From: Escherichia fergusonii ATCC 35469 | GTDB lineage: Bacteria > Pseudomonadota > Gammaproteobacteria > Enterobacterales > Enterobacteriaceae | DNA: 64,000 bases | Direction of reading: 5' to 3' | NCBI RefSeq assembly: GCF_000026225.1 | Contig: NC_011740.1 | Coordinates: 1,364,001-1,428,000, forward strand | Shown here: positions 1 through 7,223 of the stretch, one piece after another | How the letters are laid out: every line of letters begins with the position of its first letter | Position numbering within the stretch: the first letter of the stretch is position 1 | Position numbers and translations under genes: made by a program | The notes under the pieces: generated by a model | The model's input: only the letters and a program-made list of their open reading frames with translations | Told to the model about the DNA's origin: nothing | The model's database searches: none

Positions 1-72
1 GCTGGTTATCTATCCAGTGTAACAAGCGGGAAGCGATTAAAAAAGAGGCAGGGCCGATGGTAACCGTAAAAT

Positions 73-176
73 TGCCTGATGTGCCACGCTTATCAGGCCC
101 ACTCTACGCCTGCAATTTATTGAATTTTGAAGGTCTTTCAGACCGGATAAGGCGTTCATTACGCCGCATCCGGCAT
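73..176. repeat. REP/BIME repeat pair
   Basis: Two inverted REP-type sequences lie at about 73-105 (GCCTGATG...TATCAGGC) and 143-176 (CCGGATAAGGCG...CGCCGCATCCGG). Each can fold into the usual REP hairpin, and the opposed pair makes a BIME. It sits downstream of nadE (minus strand), a normal intergenic site for these elements, where they can stabilise mRNA 3' ends or bind DNA gyrase or IHF. I see no gene in 1-252. Confidence 0.8.
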
Positions 177-252
177 GAAAAAAGCGCACCTTGTAAAAAC
201 TCAGACGGGGACGCCTGCACTCTTTTTTACACTTGCCATGATGCGCAAATCG

Positions 253-1080
253 TTATTTCTTCCAGAAATCATCGAAAACGGTAATGGGGGGGCGGCGTTT
301 ATGTTCGGTTTTCAGATACCAGTTCTCAATGGTCTTTGCGACCTGCTCTGGCACGGTTTTCCCTTCCAGATAGTCGTCGATATTGTCATAGCTCACACCA
401 AGCGCGGCTTCATCAGGCAGTGACGGGCGGTCGTCTTCGAGATCAGCGGTTGGCGCTTTCTTATAAAGATGCTCCGGGCATCCTAATGCCGCCAGCAGCT
501 GCTTGCCCTGACGTTTGTTGAGACGATACAACGGGTTAATATCTGTGCCACCATCGCCATATTTGGTAAAGAATCCAGTAATCGCTTCTGCTGCATGGTC
601 GGTACCCACAACGACACCGCTGGTCATGCCTGCAATACTGTACTGTGCTTTCATGCGCTCACGTGCTTTTTCATTGCCGCGTACAAAATCGCTCAGTTCT
701 ATACCCGCTTCCCGTAAAGCCTGTTCGCTGGCAAGTACCGCGCCCTTGATATTGACGGTTAATACGCGATCCGGCTGAATAAAGGCAATGGCGTCCTGGC
801 AATCTTGTTCGTCGGCCTGAATACCGTAGGGCAGGCGTACAGCGATAAATTGCAAGGTTTCGTTACCTGTTTCTGCACGCAGCTCGTTGATTGCCATCTG
901 GCATAATTTCCCGGCAAGGGTTGAATCCTGCCCACCACTGATTCCCAAAACCAGCGATTTCAGAAACGGATATGTTTTAAGATAGCTTTTAAGAAAATCA
1001 ATACTGCGGCGAATCTCTTCCTCAGCATTAATCTGTGGTTTTGCCCCCAGTGCTTTTATAATCTGTTGCTGTAATGTCAT
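253..1080 (-). CDS. nadE: NH3-dependent NAD+ synthetase
   Basis: Makes NAD+ from nicotinic acid adenine dinucleotide, ATP and ammonia, the last step of NAD synthesis in the cytoplasm. The 275-aa protein has the family's full length. The PP-loop GISGGQDS is at residues 46-53, and GTDHAAEAITGFFTKYGDGG follows in the C-terminal half. There is no glutaminase domain, so this is the ammonia-dependent type. It is divergent from osmE. The start at 1080 is the first ATG of a frame closely matching K-12 NadE. Confidence 0.97.
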   Translation of the reverse strand: MTLQQQIIKALGAKPQINAEEEIRRSIDFLKSYLKTYPFLKSLVLGISGGQDSTLAGKLCQMAINELRAETGNETLQFIAVRLPYGIQADEQDCQDAIAFIQPDRVLTVNIKGAVLASEQALREAGIELSDFVRGNEKARERMKAQYSIAGMTSGVVVGTDHAAEAITGFFTKYGDGGTDINPLYRLNKRQGKQLLAALGCPEHLYKKAPTADLEDDRPSLPDEAALGVSYDNIDDYLEGKTVPEQVAKTIENWYLKTEHKRRPPITVFDDFWKK

Positions 1081-1281
1081 TTAACCCCCTCCCGAATGAA
1101 AAATAGGCCTTTCATAAAGCTAACCCGTTGCCGCAGAAACGACAAGCGACGACGGCCTGAGTGGTGGTTAAAACGCCATACAAGAATCTTCTGAAAGCCA
1201 AACCGTTTCGTTATGAGGCTTGAAAAATAGTCCGTTGTATTCCAGGCTTATCTAACACGCTGATAAACAAGAGGACGGAAT

Positions 1282-1620
1282 ATGAACAAGAATATGGCAG
1301 GAATTCTGGGTGCAGCGGCGGTATTAACTATGCTGGCAGGTTGTACGGCTTATGATCGTACTAAAGACCAGTTTGTCCAGCCTGTGGTGAAAGATGTCAA
1401 AAAGGGCATGAGCCGGGCGCAGGTTGCACAAATTGCGGGTAAACCATCGTCTGAAGTCAGCATGATACATGCTCGTGGTACGTGTCAGACCTACATCCTG
1501 GGTCAACGTGATGGTAAAGTTGAAACCTACTTTGTTGCCTTAGACGATACCGGGCATGTGATTAACTCTGGCTACCAGACTTGCGCCGAGTACGACACGG
1601 ATCCACAAGCTACGAAATAA
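1282..1620 (+). CDS. osmE: Osmotically inducible lipoprotein OsmE
   Basis: Small lipoprotein of 112 aa. The signal peptide ends in the lipobox LAGC, with Cys21 as the lipidated residue. The rest is a SmpA/OmlA (BamE-like) fold with GMSRAQVAQIAGKPS near the centre. In E. coli osmE is induced by high osmolarity and stationary phase. The leader has a CTTATCT stretch near 1247 that could be a sigma-S type -10. An intrinsic terminator follows directly, so the gene is monocistronic. Its biochemical role is unknown. Confidence 0.95.
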   Translation: MNKNMAGILGAAAVLTMLAGCTAYDRTKDQFVQPVVKDVKKGMSRAQVAQIAGKPSSEVSMIHARGTCQTYILGQRDGKVETYFVALDDTGHVINSGYQTCAEYDTDPQATK

Positions 1621-1652
1621 CTTTTACTGTTCATTGCCTGAACAAACAAGGA

Positions 1653-1676
1653 GCCGACACCAGTGTCGGCTTTTTT
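1653..1676 (+). terminator. osmE intrinsic terminator
   Basis: Perfect 8-bp stem GCCGACAC/GTGTCGGC (1653-1660 with 1663-1670) followed by six T residues. It lies 33 bp after the osmE stop and insulates the chb operon promoter downstream. Confidence 0.92.
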
Positions 1677-1690
1677 CTGTTCAGAATATC

Positions 1691-1714
1691 TTATTTATTG
1701 TCGCGAATTATTTG
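1691..1714 (+). promoter_or_regulatory. Probable NagC operator of the chb operon
   Basis: TTATTTATTG-TCGCGAATTATTTG has the A/T-rich arms and central CGCGA of NagC operators. K-12 chb is repressed by NagC from a site in this position. A match by eye only. Confidence 0.55.
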
Positions 1715-1721
1715 CCCGAAA

Positions 1722-1806
1722 TGTGAGTCGGGTCATAACGTAAGGTCAATGAGAGACAATTCTGGTGGTCAATGAAGTACTATCCCTCCGGTCAATCCCG
1801 TATACT
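1722..1806 (+). promoter_or_regulatory. chb operon promoter with CRP site and GGTCAAT repeats
   Basis: A CRP-like site TGTGA-N6-TCATA is at 1722-1737. Three direct copies of GGTCAAT follow at 1744-1750, 1767-1773 and 1790-1796, each 23 bp apart, so they lie on nearly the same DNA face. The last two fit the known position of the ChbR direct repeat. A -10 box TATACT is at 1801-1806, and no good -35 is visible, as expected for an activator-dependent promoter. The leader to chbB is about 105 nt. Confidence 0.65.
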
Positions 1807-1916
1807 CGTTTCATCAAACAAATAAACAATTTTCTTACCTTGGTACCAGAGCATGATGCAGGTGAAGACTTGTGACATGGCTGGCTGACAGATAATCGCA
1901 TATAAGGAACGTCTTA

Positions 1917-2237
1917 ATGGAAAAGAAACATATTTATCTGTTCTGTTCTGCAGGTATGTCAACTTCTTTACTGGTATCGAAGATGCGTGCGCAAGCAGAA
2001 AAATATGAAGTGCCGGTGATTATTGAAGCATTTCCTGAAACCCTGGCCGGTGAAAAAGGGCCTGCAGCCGATGTCGTACTGCTTGGTCCGCAAATTTCTT
2101 ATATGTTACCCGAAATTCAACGTTTGCTTCCGGGCAAACCTGTTGAAGTCATTGACTCGCTGCTGTACGGCAAAGTTGATGGTTTAGGCGTGTTAAAAGC
2201 CGCCGTTGCAGCGATTAAAAAAGCTGCTGCTAATTAA
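1917..2237 (+). CDS. chbB: Chitobiose/cellobiose PTS enzyme IIB
   Basis: Cytoplasmic EIIB of the Lac-family PTS. It takes phosphate from ChbA and passes it to N,N'-diacetylchitobiose during import through ChbC. The protein has 106 aa, the usual length. The phospho-cysteine is Cys10 in LFCSAGMSTSLL, the classical P-loop of this family. It is the first gene of chbBCARFG and has a good ribosome site (AAGGAACG). Confidence 0.96.
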   Translation: MEKKHIYLFCSAGMSTSLLVSKMRAQAEKYEVPVIIEAFPETLAGEKGPAADVVLLGPQISYMLPEIQRLLPGKPVEVIDSLLYGKVDGLGVLKAAVAAIKKAAAN

Positions 2238-2283
2238 TTATATTTTACATTTTTCCCGTCAAAGAGTTATTTCATAAACTTTC

Positions 2284-2306
2284 ACCGCAATATTTATTGC
2301 GGTTTT
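2284..2306 (+). other. chbB-chbC intercistronic hairpin
   Basis: ACCGCAATA at 2284-2292 pairs with TATTGCGGT at 2295-2303, then TTTT. The loop must open to about six bases. It could be a partial terminator or an RNA-stabilising hairpin that lowers expression of the membrane subunit relative to ChbB. Confidence 0.5.
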
Positions 2307-2321
2307 ATAGGGTATTTTTCT

Positions 2322-3680
2322 ATGAGTAATGTTATTGCTTCACTTGAAAAGGTACTCCTTCCTTTTGCTGTAAAAATAGGAAAGCAGCCACATATTAATG
2401 CAATTAAAAACGGTTTTATTCGCTTAATGCCGTTAACCCTTGCAGGGGCTATGTTTGTATTAATAAACAACGTTTTCCTGAGCTTTGGGGAGGGGTCATT
2501 TTTTTATTCCTTAGGTATTCGCCTGGATGCTTCTACCATCGAAACACTGAATGGTTTGAAAGGCATTGGCGGAAACGTCTACAACGGTACATTAGGCATT
2601 ATGTCGTTAATGGCGCCGTTTTTTATCGGTATGGCGCTGGCAGAAGAGCGTAAAGTTGATGCGCTGGCCGCCGGTTTATTATCGGTTGCGGCATTTATGA
2701 CCGTTACACCTTATAGCGTAGGTGAAGCTTATGCTGTTGGTGCAAACTGGTTAGGTGGTGCCAATATTATCTCCGGCATTATTATTGGTCTGGTGGTTGC
2801 AGAAATGTTTACCTTTGTTGTTCGCCGCAACTGGGTTATTCGCCTGCCTGACAGTGTGCCAGCTTCGGTGTCGCGTTCTTTCTCGGCATTGATTCCGGGC
2901 TTTATTATCCTTTCTTTTATGGGAATTATTGCCTGGGCGCTAAATAGCTGGGGGACAAACTTCCACCAAATCATTATGGACTCTATCTCCACGCCTCTGG
3001 CTTCAATGGGTGCGGTGGTTGGCTGGGCGTATGTGATTTTTGTTCCGCTGCTGTGGTTCTTTGGTATTCACGGTTCACTGGCATTAACTGCGCTGGACAG
3101 CGGTATCATGACTCCATGGGCATTGGAAAACATCTCGATTTATCAGCAATATGGTTCCGTTGCTGCAGCTGTCGAAGCGGGTAAGACGTTCCATGTTTGG
3201 GCGAAACCGATGCTTGACTCCTACATCTTCCTTGGTGGTAGTGGTGCAACTCTCGGGCTGATTATTGCTATCTTTATCGCTTCCCGCCGCGCTGATTATC
3301 GTTCGGTGGCTAAACTGGCGCTGCCATCAGGTATCTTCCAGATTAACGAACCGATTCTGTTTGGCCTGCCAATTATTATGAACCCGGTAATGTTTATTCC
3401 GTTTGTTCTGGTGCAACCGATTCTGGCAGCAATTACCCTGGTTGCTTACTACACCGGCATTATTCCACCTATCACTAACATCGCACCGTGGACCATGCCA
3501 ACCGGACTGGGCGCATTCTTTAACACTAATGGTAGTGTTGCCGCTCTGCTGGTCGCACTCTTTAACCTCGGTGTCGCGACGCTGGTCTACCTGCCATTTG
3601 TGGTAGTCGCTAACAAAGCACAGAACGTCATTGATGAAGAAGAGAGCGAAGAAGATATCGCTAACGCACTGAAATTTTAA
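2322..3680 (+). CDS. chbC: Chitobiose/cellobiose PTS permease, enzyme IIC
   Basis: Inner-membrane channel that carries the disaccharide while ChbB phosphorylates it. The 452-aa length and the many hydrophobic segments match the Lac/cellobiose EIIC family. FGIHGSLALTALDSGIMTPW in the middle and FQINEPILFGLPIIMNP in the C-terminal half belong to the substrate-binding fold. The acidic tail (DEEESEEDIANA) is cytoplasmic. Second gene of the operon, 84 bp after chbB. Confidence 0.96.
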   Translation: MSNVIASLEKVLLPFAVKIGKQPHINAIKNGFIRLMPLTLAGAMFVLINNVFLSFGEGSFFYSLGIRLDASTIETLNGLKGIGGNVYNGTLGIMSLMAPFFIGMALAEERKVDALAAGLLSVAAFMTVTPYSVGEAYAVGANWLGGANIISGIIIGLVVAEMFTFVVRRNWVIRLPDSVPASVSRSFSALIPGFIILSFMGIIAWALNSWGTNFHQIIMDSISTPLASMGAVVGWAYVIFVPLLWFFGIHGSLALTALDSGIMTPWALENISIYQQYGSVAAAVEAGKTFHVWAKPMLDSYIFLGGSGATLGLIIAIFIASRRADYRSVAKLALPSGIFQINEPILFGLPIIMNPVMFIPFVLVQPILAAITLVAYYTGIIPPITNIAPWTMPTGLGAFFNTNGSVAALLVALFNLGVATLVYLPFVVVANKAQNVIDEEESEEDIANALKF

Positions 3681-3685
3681 TTGTC

Positions 3686-3711
3686 ACCGGCAGTGGGAAA
3701 CCGCTGCCGGT
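3686..3711 (+). other. chbC-chbA intercistronic GAAA-tetraloop hairpin
   Basis: ACCGGCAGTGG (3686-3696) pairs with CCGCTGCCGGT (3701-3711) around a GAAA loop. There is no T-run after it, so it is more likely an RNA-stabilising or processing hairpin than a terminator. It lies in the 52-bp gap before chbA. Confidence 0.6.
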
Positions 3712-3732
3712 AAGAATAGAGAGGAACAATGT

Positions 3733-4083
3733 ATGATGGATCTCGACAATATTCCTGATGCGCCAACTGAAGCAGAAGAGCTGGAAGAAGTAGTGATGGG
3801 GTTAATTATTAACTCCGGACAGGCGCGTAGCCTTGCGTATGCGGCACTGAAACAAGCCAAGCAGGGCGATTTTGCCGCTGCGAAGGCGATGATGGAACAG
3901 TCGCGGATGGCGCTTAATGAAGCTCATTTGGTGCAAACAAAGCTGATTGAAGGTGATCAGGGCGAAGGCAAAATGAAAGTTAGCCTGGTGCTGGTACATG
4001 CGCAGGATCATCTAATGACCTCCATGCTGGCACGTGAACTGGTCAGTGAATTAATTGAGCTTCACGAGAAGCTGAAACCGTAA
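3733..4083 (+). CDS. chbA: Chitobiose/cellobiose PTS enzyme IIA
   Basis: Cytoplasmic EIIA that accepts phosphate from HPr and gives it to ChbB. The 116 aa form a three-helix bundle typical of Lac-type EIIA. The phosphorylated histidine is His89 in VLVHAQDHLMT. The first two codons are both ATG, and I used the first as in K-12. The gene ends 7 bp before chbR. Confidence 0.96.
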   Translation: MMDLDNIPDAPTEAEELEEVVMGLIINSGQARSLAYAALKQAKQGDFAAAKAMMEQSRMALNEAHLVQTKLIEGDQGEGKMKVSLVLVHAQDHLMTSMLARELVSELIELHEKLKP

Positions 4084-4090
4084 GGAGTCG

Positions 4091-4933
4091 ATGATGCAAC
4101 CGCAGATTAGCGCACCGGAAATTGCCACGGCCCGTGAGCAACAACTGTTTAATGGTAAGAATTTCCATGTGTTTATCTACAATAAAACTGAAAGTATCAG
4201 TGGGTTGCATCAGCATGACTACTACGAGTTCACCCTGGTTTTAACTGGCCGCTACTACCAGGAGATTAACGGTAAACGTGTATTGCTGGAGCGTGGTGAT
4301 TTTGTGTTTATCCCGCTGGGATCACATCACCAGAGCTTTTATGAGTTTGGCGCTACACGTATTTTGAATGTTGGTATCAGTAAGCGGTTTTTTGAACAGC
4401 ATTATTTGCCTTTATTGCCATTCTGTTTTGTTGCTTCACAGGTCTATCGCGCCAACAGTGCTTTTATGACCTATGTCGAAACGGTTATCGCGTCACTTAA
4501 TTTTCGTGATACCGGGCTGGAAGAGTTTGTTGAACTGGTTTCGTTTTATATTATCAACCGGCTGCGTCATTATCGTGAAGAACAAGTGTATGACGATATT
4601 CCCCAGTGGCTAAAAGTGACTGTGGAAATAATGCACGATAAAACACAGTTCGGAGATCATGCGCTGGAAAACATGGTTAAGCTATCTGGTAAATCTCAGG
4701 AGTATTTAACCCGTGCTACACAGCGTTATTACCGCAAAACGCCGATGCAAATGATTAATGAAATTCGCATTAATTTTGCCAAAAAACAACTGGAGATGAC
4801 CAACTACTCCGTTACAGATATTGCCTACGAGTCGGGCTATAGTAGTCCAAGTCTGTTTATTAAAACCTTTAAAAAACTGACATCATTTACCCCAAATGGC
4901 TATCGTAAAAGGCTGACTGAATTTAATCAGTAA
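4091..4933 (+). CDS. chbR: AraC-family regulator of the chb operon
   Basis: Dual repressor/activator of chbBCARFG that responds to phosphorylated, deacetylated sugar. It has 280 aa. The N-terminal cupin domain holds HQHDYYEFTLVLTG, and the C-terminal part holds two helix-turn-helix motifs (about residues 185-275, including SVTDIAYESGYSSPSLFIKT). It lies inside the operon it controls, between the transporter and the enzymes. Its likely sites are the GGTCAAT repeats upstream of chbB. Confidence 0.95.
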   Translation: MMQPQISAPEIATAREQQLFNGKNFHVFIYNKTESISGLHQHDYYEFTLVLTGRYYQEINGKRVLLERGDFVFIPLGSHHQSFYEFGATRILNVGISKRFFEQHYLPLLPFCFVASQVYRANSAFMTYVETVIASLNFRDTGLEEFVELVSFYIINRLRHYREEQVYDDIPQWLKVTVEIMHDKTQFGDHALENMVKLSGKSQEYLTRATQRYYRKTPMQMINEIRINFAKKQLEMTNYSVTDIAYESGYSSPSLFIKTFKKLTSFTPNGYRKRLTEFNQ

Positions 4934-4972
4934 TTGAATTGTCCATTAAATTAATTTACACGCTTGCCTTTT

Positions 4973-4998
4973 AATAACACTGGCAGTGCCAGGTTATT
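4973..4998 (+). other. chbR-chbF intercistronic hairpin
   Basis: AATAAC plus CTGGC (4973-4984, one bulged A) pair with GCCAG plus GTTATT (4988-4998) around AGT. There is no T-run. It probably acts in mRNA stability or processing within the 120-bp gap before chbF. Confidence 0.5.
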
Positions 4999-5053
4999 CC
5001 TGACAGACAGGCTAAGCATAGAACACCAGTGTTTCACACTGAAGGGAGAAAGT

Positions 5054-6406
5054 ATGAGCCAGAAATTAAAAGTCGTCACTATCGGTGGCGGGAGCAGCTA
5101 TACCCCGGAATTACTGGATGGGTTTATTAAGCGCTACCACGAACTACCTGTCAGCGAATTATGGCTGGTGGATGTAGAAGGCGGCAAAGAGAAACTGGAT
5201 ATTATTTTTGATCTCTGCCAGCGCATGATTGATAACGCTGGGGTGCCCATAAAATTATTTAAAACGCTCAATCGCCGTGAAGCGTTAAAAGATGCCGATT
5301 TCGTCACGACTCAACTACGCGTGGGCCAACTGCCAGCCCGTGAGCTGGATGAACGCATCCCATTGAGTCATGGTTATCTTGGTCAGGAAACCAATGGTGC
5401 GGGTGGACTGTTTAAAGGTTTACGTACCATTCCGGTGATTTTTGACATAGTGAAAGATGTTGAAGAACTGTGCCCAAATGCCTGGGTAATTAACTTCACT
5501 AACCCGGCGGGAATGGTCACCGAAGCAGTCTATCGTCATACCGGATTTAAACGCTTTATCGGTGTGTGTAATATTCCCACAGGCATGAAGATGTTTATTC
5601 GTGATGTGCTGGCGCTGAATGAGAGCGATGACTTGTCTATCGATCTGTTCGGCCTGAACCACATGGTGTTTATTAAAGATGTACTGGTAAATGGTGAGTC
5701 TCGCTTTGCCGAATTGCTTGATGGCGTGGCGTCAGGGCGGTTAAAAGCGTCCTCTGTCAAAAATATTTTCGACCTGCCGTTTAGTGAAGGCTTGATTCGT
5801 TCGTTGAATCTGCTGCCATGTTCTTATCTACTGTATTACTTCAAGCAGAAAGAGATGCTGGCGATTGAAATGGGCGAATACTACAAAGGCGGTGCGCGTG
5901 CGCAGGTAGTACAGAAAGTCGAGAAAAACCTTTTTGACCTGTATAAAAATCCTGAGCTGAAAGTTAAACCGAAAGAGCTGGAACAGCGTGGTGGGGCTTA
6001 TTACTCCGACGCAGCGTGTGAAGTGATTAACGCTATTTATAACGATAAGCAAACGGAACACTACATTAATATTCCACATCATGGGCATGTTGATAATATT
6101 CCGGCAGACTGGGCAGTAGAAATGACCTGCACGCTGGGGCGCAATGGTGCGACGCCTCATCCGCGCATTACCCATTTCGATGACAAAGTGATGGGGCTAA
6201 TTCACACTATTAAAGGCTTTGAGATTGCTGCCAGCCATGCAGCACTAAGCGGTGAATTTAATGATGTGTTACTGGCGCTGAATCTTAGCCCGCTGGTGCA
6301 TTCCGATCGTGACGCCGAGGTGCTGGCACGCGAGATGATTCTGGCACATGAGAAGTGGTTGCCAAACTTTGCTGACTGCATAGCAGATCTCAAAAAAGCA
6401 CACTAA
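5054..6406 (+). CDS. chbF: 6-phospho-beta-glucosidase / chitobiose-6-phosphate hydrolase (GH4)
   Basis: Cleaves the phosphorylated disaccharide made by the Chb PTS. It belongs to glycoside hydrolase family 4, which uses NAD+ and a divalent metal. The NAD loop GGGSSYTPEL is at residues 11-20. The Cys-His metal-site motifs are VCNIPTGM and FGLNHM, and NFTNPAGMV is also present. I chose the ATG at 5054 (450 aa) because AGGGAGAA lies just upstream and the family starts there. An in-frame extension to 4964 has no ribosome site. Confidence 0.96.
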   Translation: MSQKLKVVTIGGGSSYTPELLDGFIKRYHELPVSELWLVDVEGGKEKLDIIFDLCQRMIDNAGVPIKLFKTLNRREALKDADFVTTQLRVGQLPARELDERIPLSHGYLGQETNGAGGLFKGLRTIPVIFDIVKDVEELCPNAWVINFTNPAGMVTEAVYRHTGFKRFIGVCNIPTGMKMFIRDVLALNESDDLSIDLFGLNHMVFIKDVLVNGESRFAELLDGVASGRLKASSVKNIFDLPFSEGLIRSLNLLPCSYLLYYFKQKEMLAIEMGEYYKGGARAQVVQKVEKNLFDLYKNPELKVKPKELEQRGGAYYSDAACEVINAIYNDKQTEHYINIPHHGHVDNIPADWAVEMTCTLGRNGATPHPRITHFDDKVMGLIHTIKGFEIAASHAALSGEFNDVLLALNLSPLVHSDRDAEVLAREMILAHEKWLPNFADCIADLKKAH

Positions 6407-6418
6407 ACGAGGCTGATT

Positions 6419-7177
6419 ATGGAACGCTTACTGATTGTTAATGCCGATGACTTTGGTTTAAGTAAAGGTCAGAACTACGGCATTATCGAAGCCTGTCGTA
6501 ACGGCGTTGTTACCTCTACGACGGCGTTGGTGAATGGTGAAGCTATTGATCACGCCGCACAGCTGAGCCGTGGGGCGCCAGGCCTGGCGGTGGGAATGCA
6601 CTTTGTCCTCACCATGGGTAAGCCGCTGACTGAGATGCCGGGGCTGACCAGAGAAGGGATGCTGGGGAAATGGATCTGGCAGATGGCGGAAGAAGGTGCT
6701 TTACCGCTGGAGGAGATTTCCCTGGAGCTGGCGAGTCAGTATCAGCGTTTCATTGAGCTTTTTGGGCGTAAACCGACCCATATTGATAGCCATCATCATG
6801 TGCATATGTTCCCGCAAATTTTTCCGATTGTGGCCAGTTTTGCGGCAGAGCAGGGGATTGCACTGCGCATTGATCGTCAGGCGGTGTTTAATGACAGCGA
6901 CCTGCCTGGAGAGTTGCGTAGTTCGCAGGGATTCAGTAGCGCATTTTATGGTGAAGAGATCAGTAATGCGTTGTTCCTGAAAGTGCTGGATGACTCCAGT
7001 CATCGCGGTGAGCGCTCTCTGGAAGTGATGTGTCATCCTGCGTTTATCGATAATACGATTCGCCAGAGTGCTTATTGCTTCCCTCGGTTAACGGAACTGG
7101 ATGTGCTGACCTCAGCGTCGTTGAAATATGCGATTGCTGAGCGTGGTTATCGGTTGGGTAGTTATCTTGATGTGTAA
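6419..7177 (+). CDS. chbG: Chitooligosaccharide mono-deacetylase (YdjC family)
   Basis: Removes an acetyl group from chitobiose-6-phosphate. In K-12 this step is needed both to induce the operon and to make the ChbF substrate. The 252-aa protein has the metal-binding NADDFGLSKGQN at residues 8-19 and the HxH motif IDSHHHVHMFP near residue 123. It starts 12 bp after chbF and is the last gene of the operon. Confidence 0.95.
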   Translation: MERLLIVNADDFGLSKGQNYGIIEACRNGVVTSTTALVNGEAIDHAAQLSRGAPGLAVGMHFVLTMGKPLTEMPGLTREGMLGKWIWQMAEEGALPLEEISLELASQYQRFIELFGRKPTHIDSHHHVHMFPQIFPIVASFAAEQGIALRIDRQAVFNDSDLPGELRSSQGFSSAFYGEEISNALFLKVLDDSSHRGERSLEVMCHPAFIDNTIRQSAYCFPRLTELDVLTSASLKYAIAERGYRLGSYLDV

Positions 7178-7186
7178 GTAAGGTGG

Positions 7187-7216
7187 TAAGGTCACTCCCT
7201 TGGGGGCGTGACCTTA
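7187..7216. terminator. Convergent chbG/katE terminator hairpin
   Basis: TAAGGTCAC (7187-7195) pairs perfectly with GTGACCTTA (7208-7216). It stands between the convergent ends of chbG and katE and can serve both. The T-runs are poor. Confidence 0.65.
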
Positions 7217-7223
7217 TCCATAT

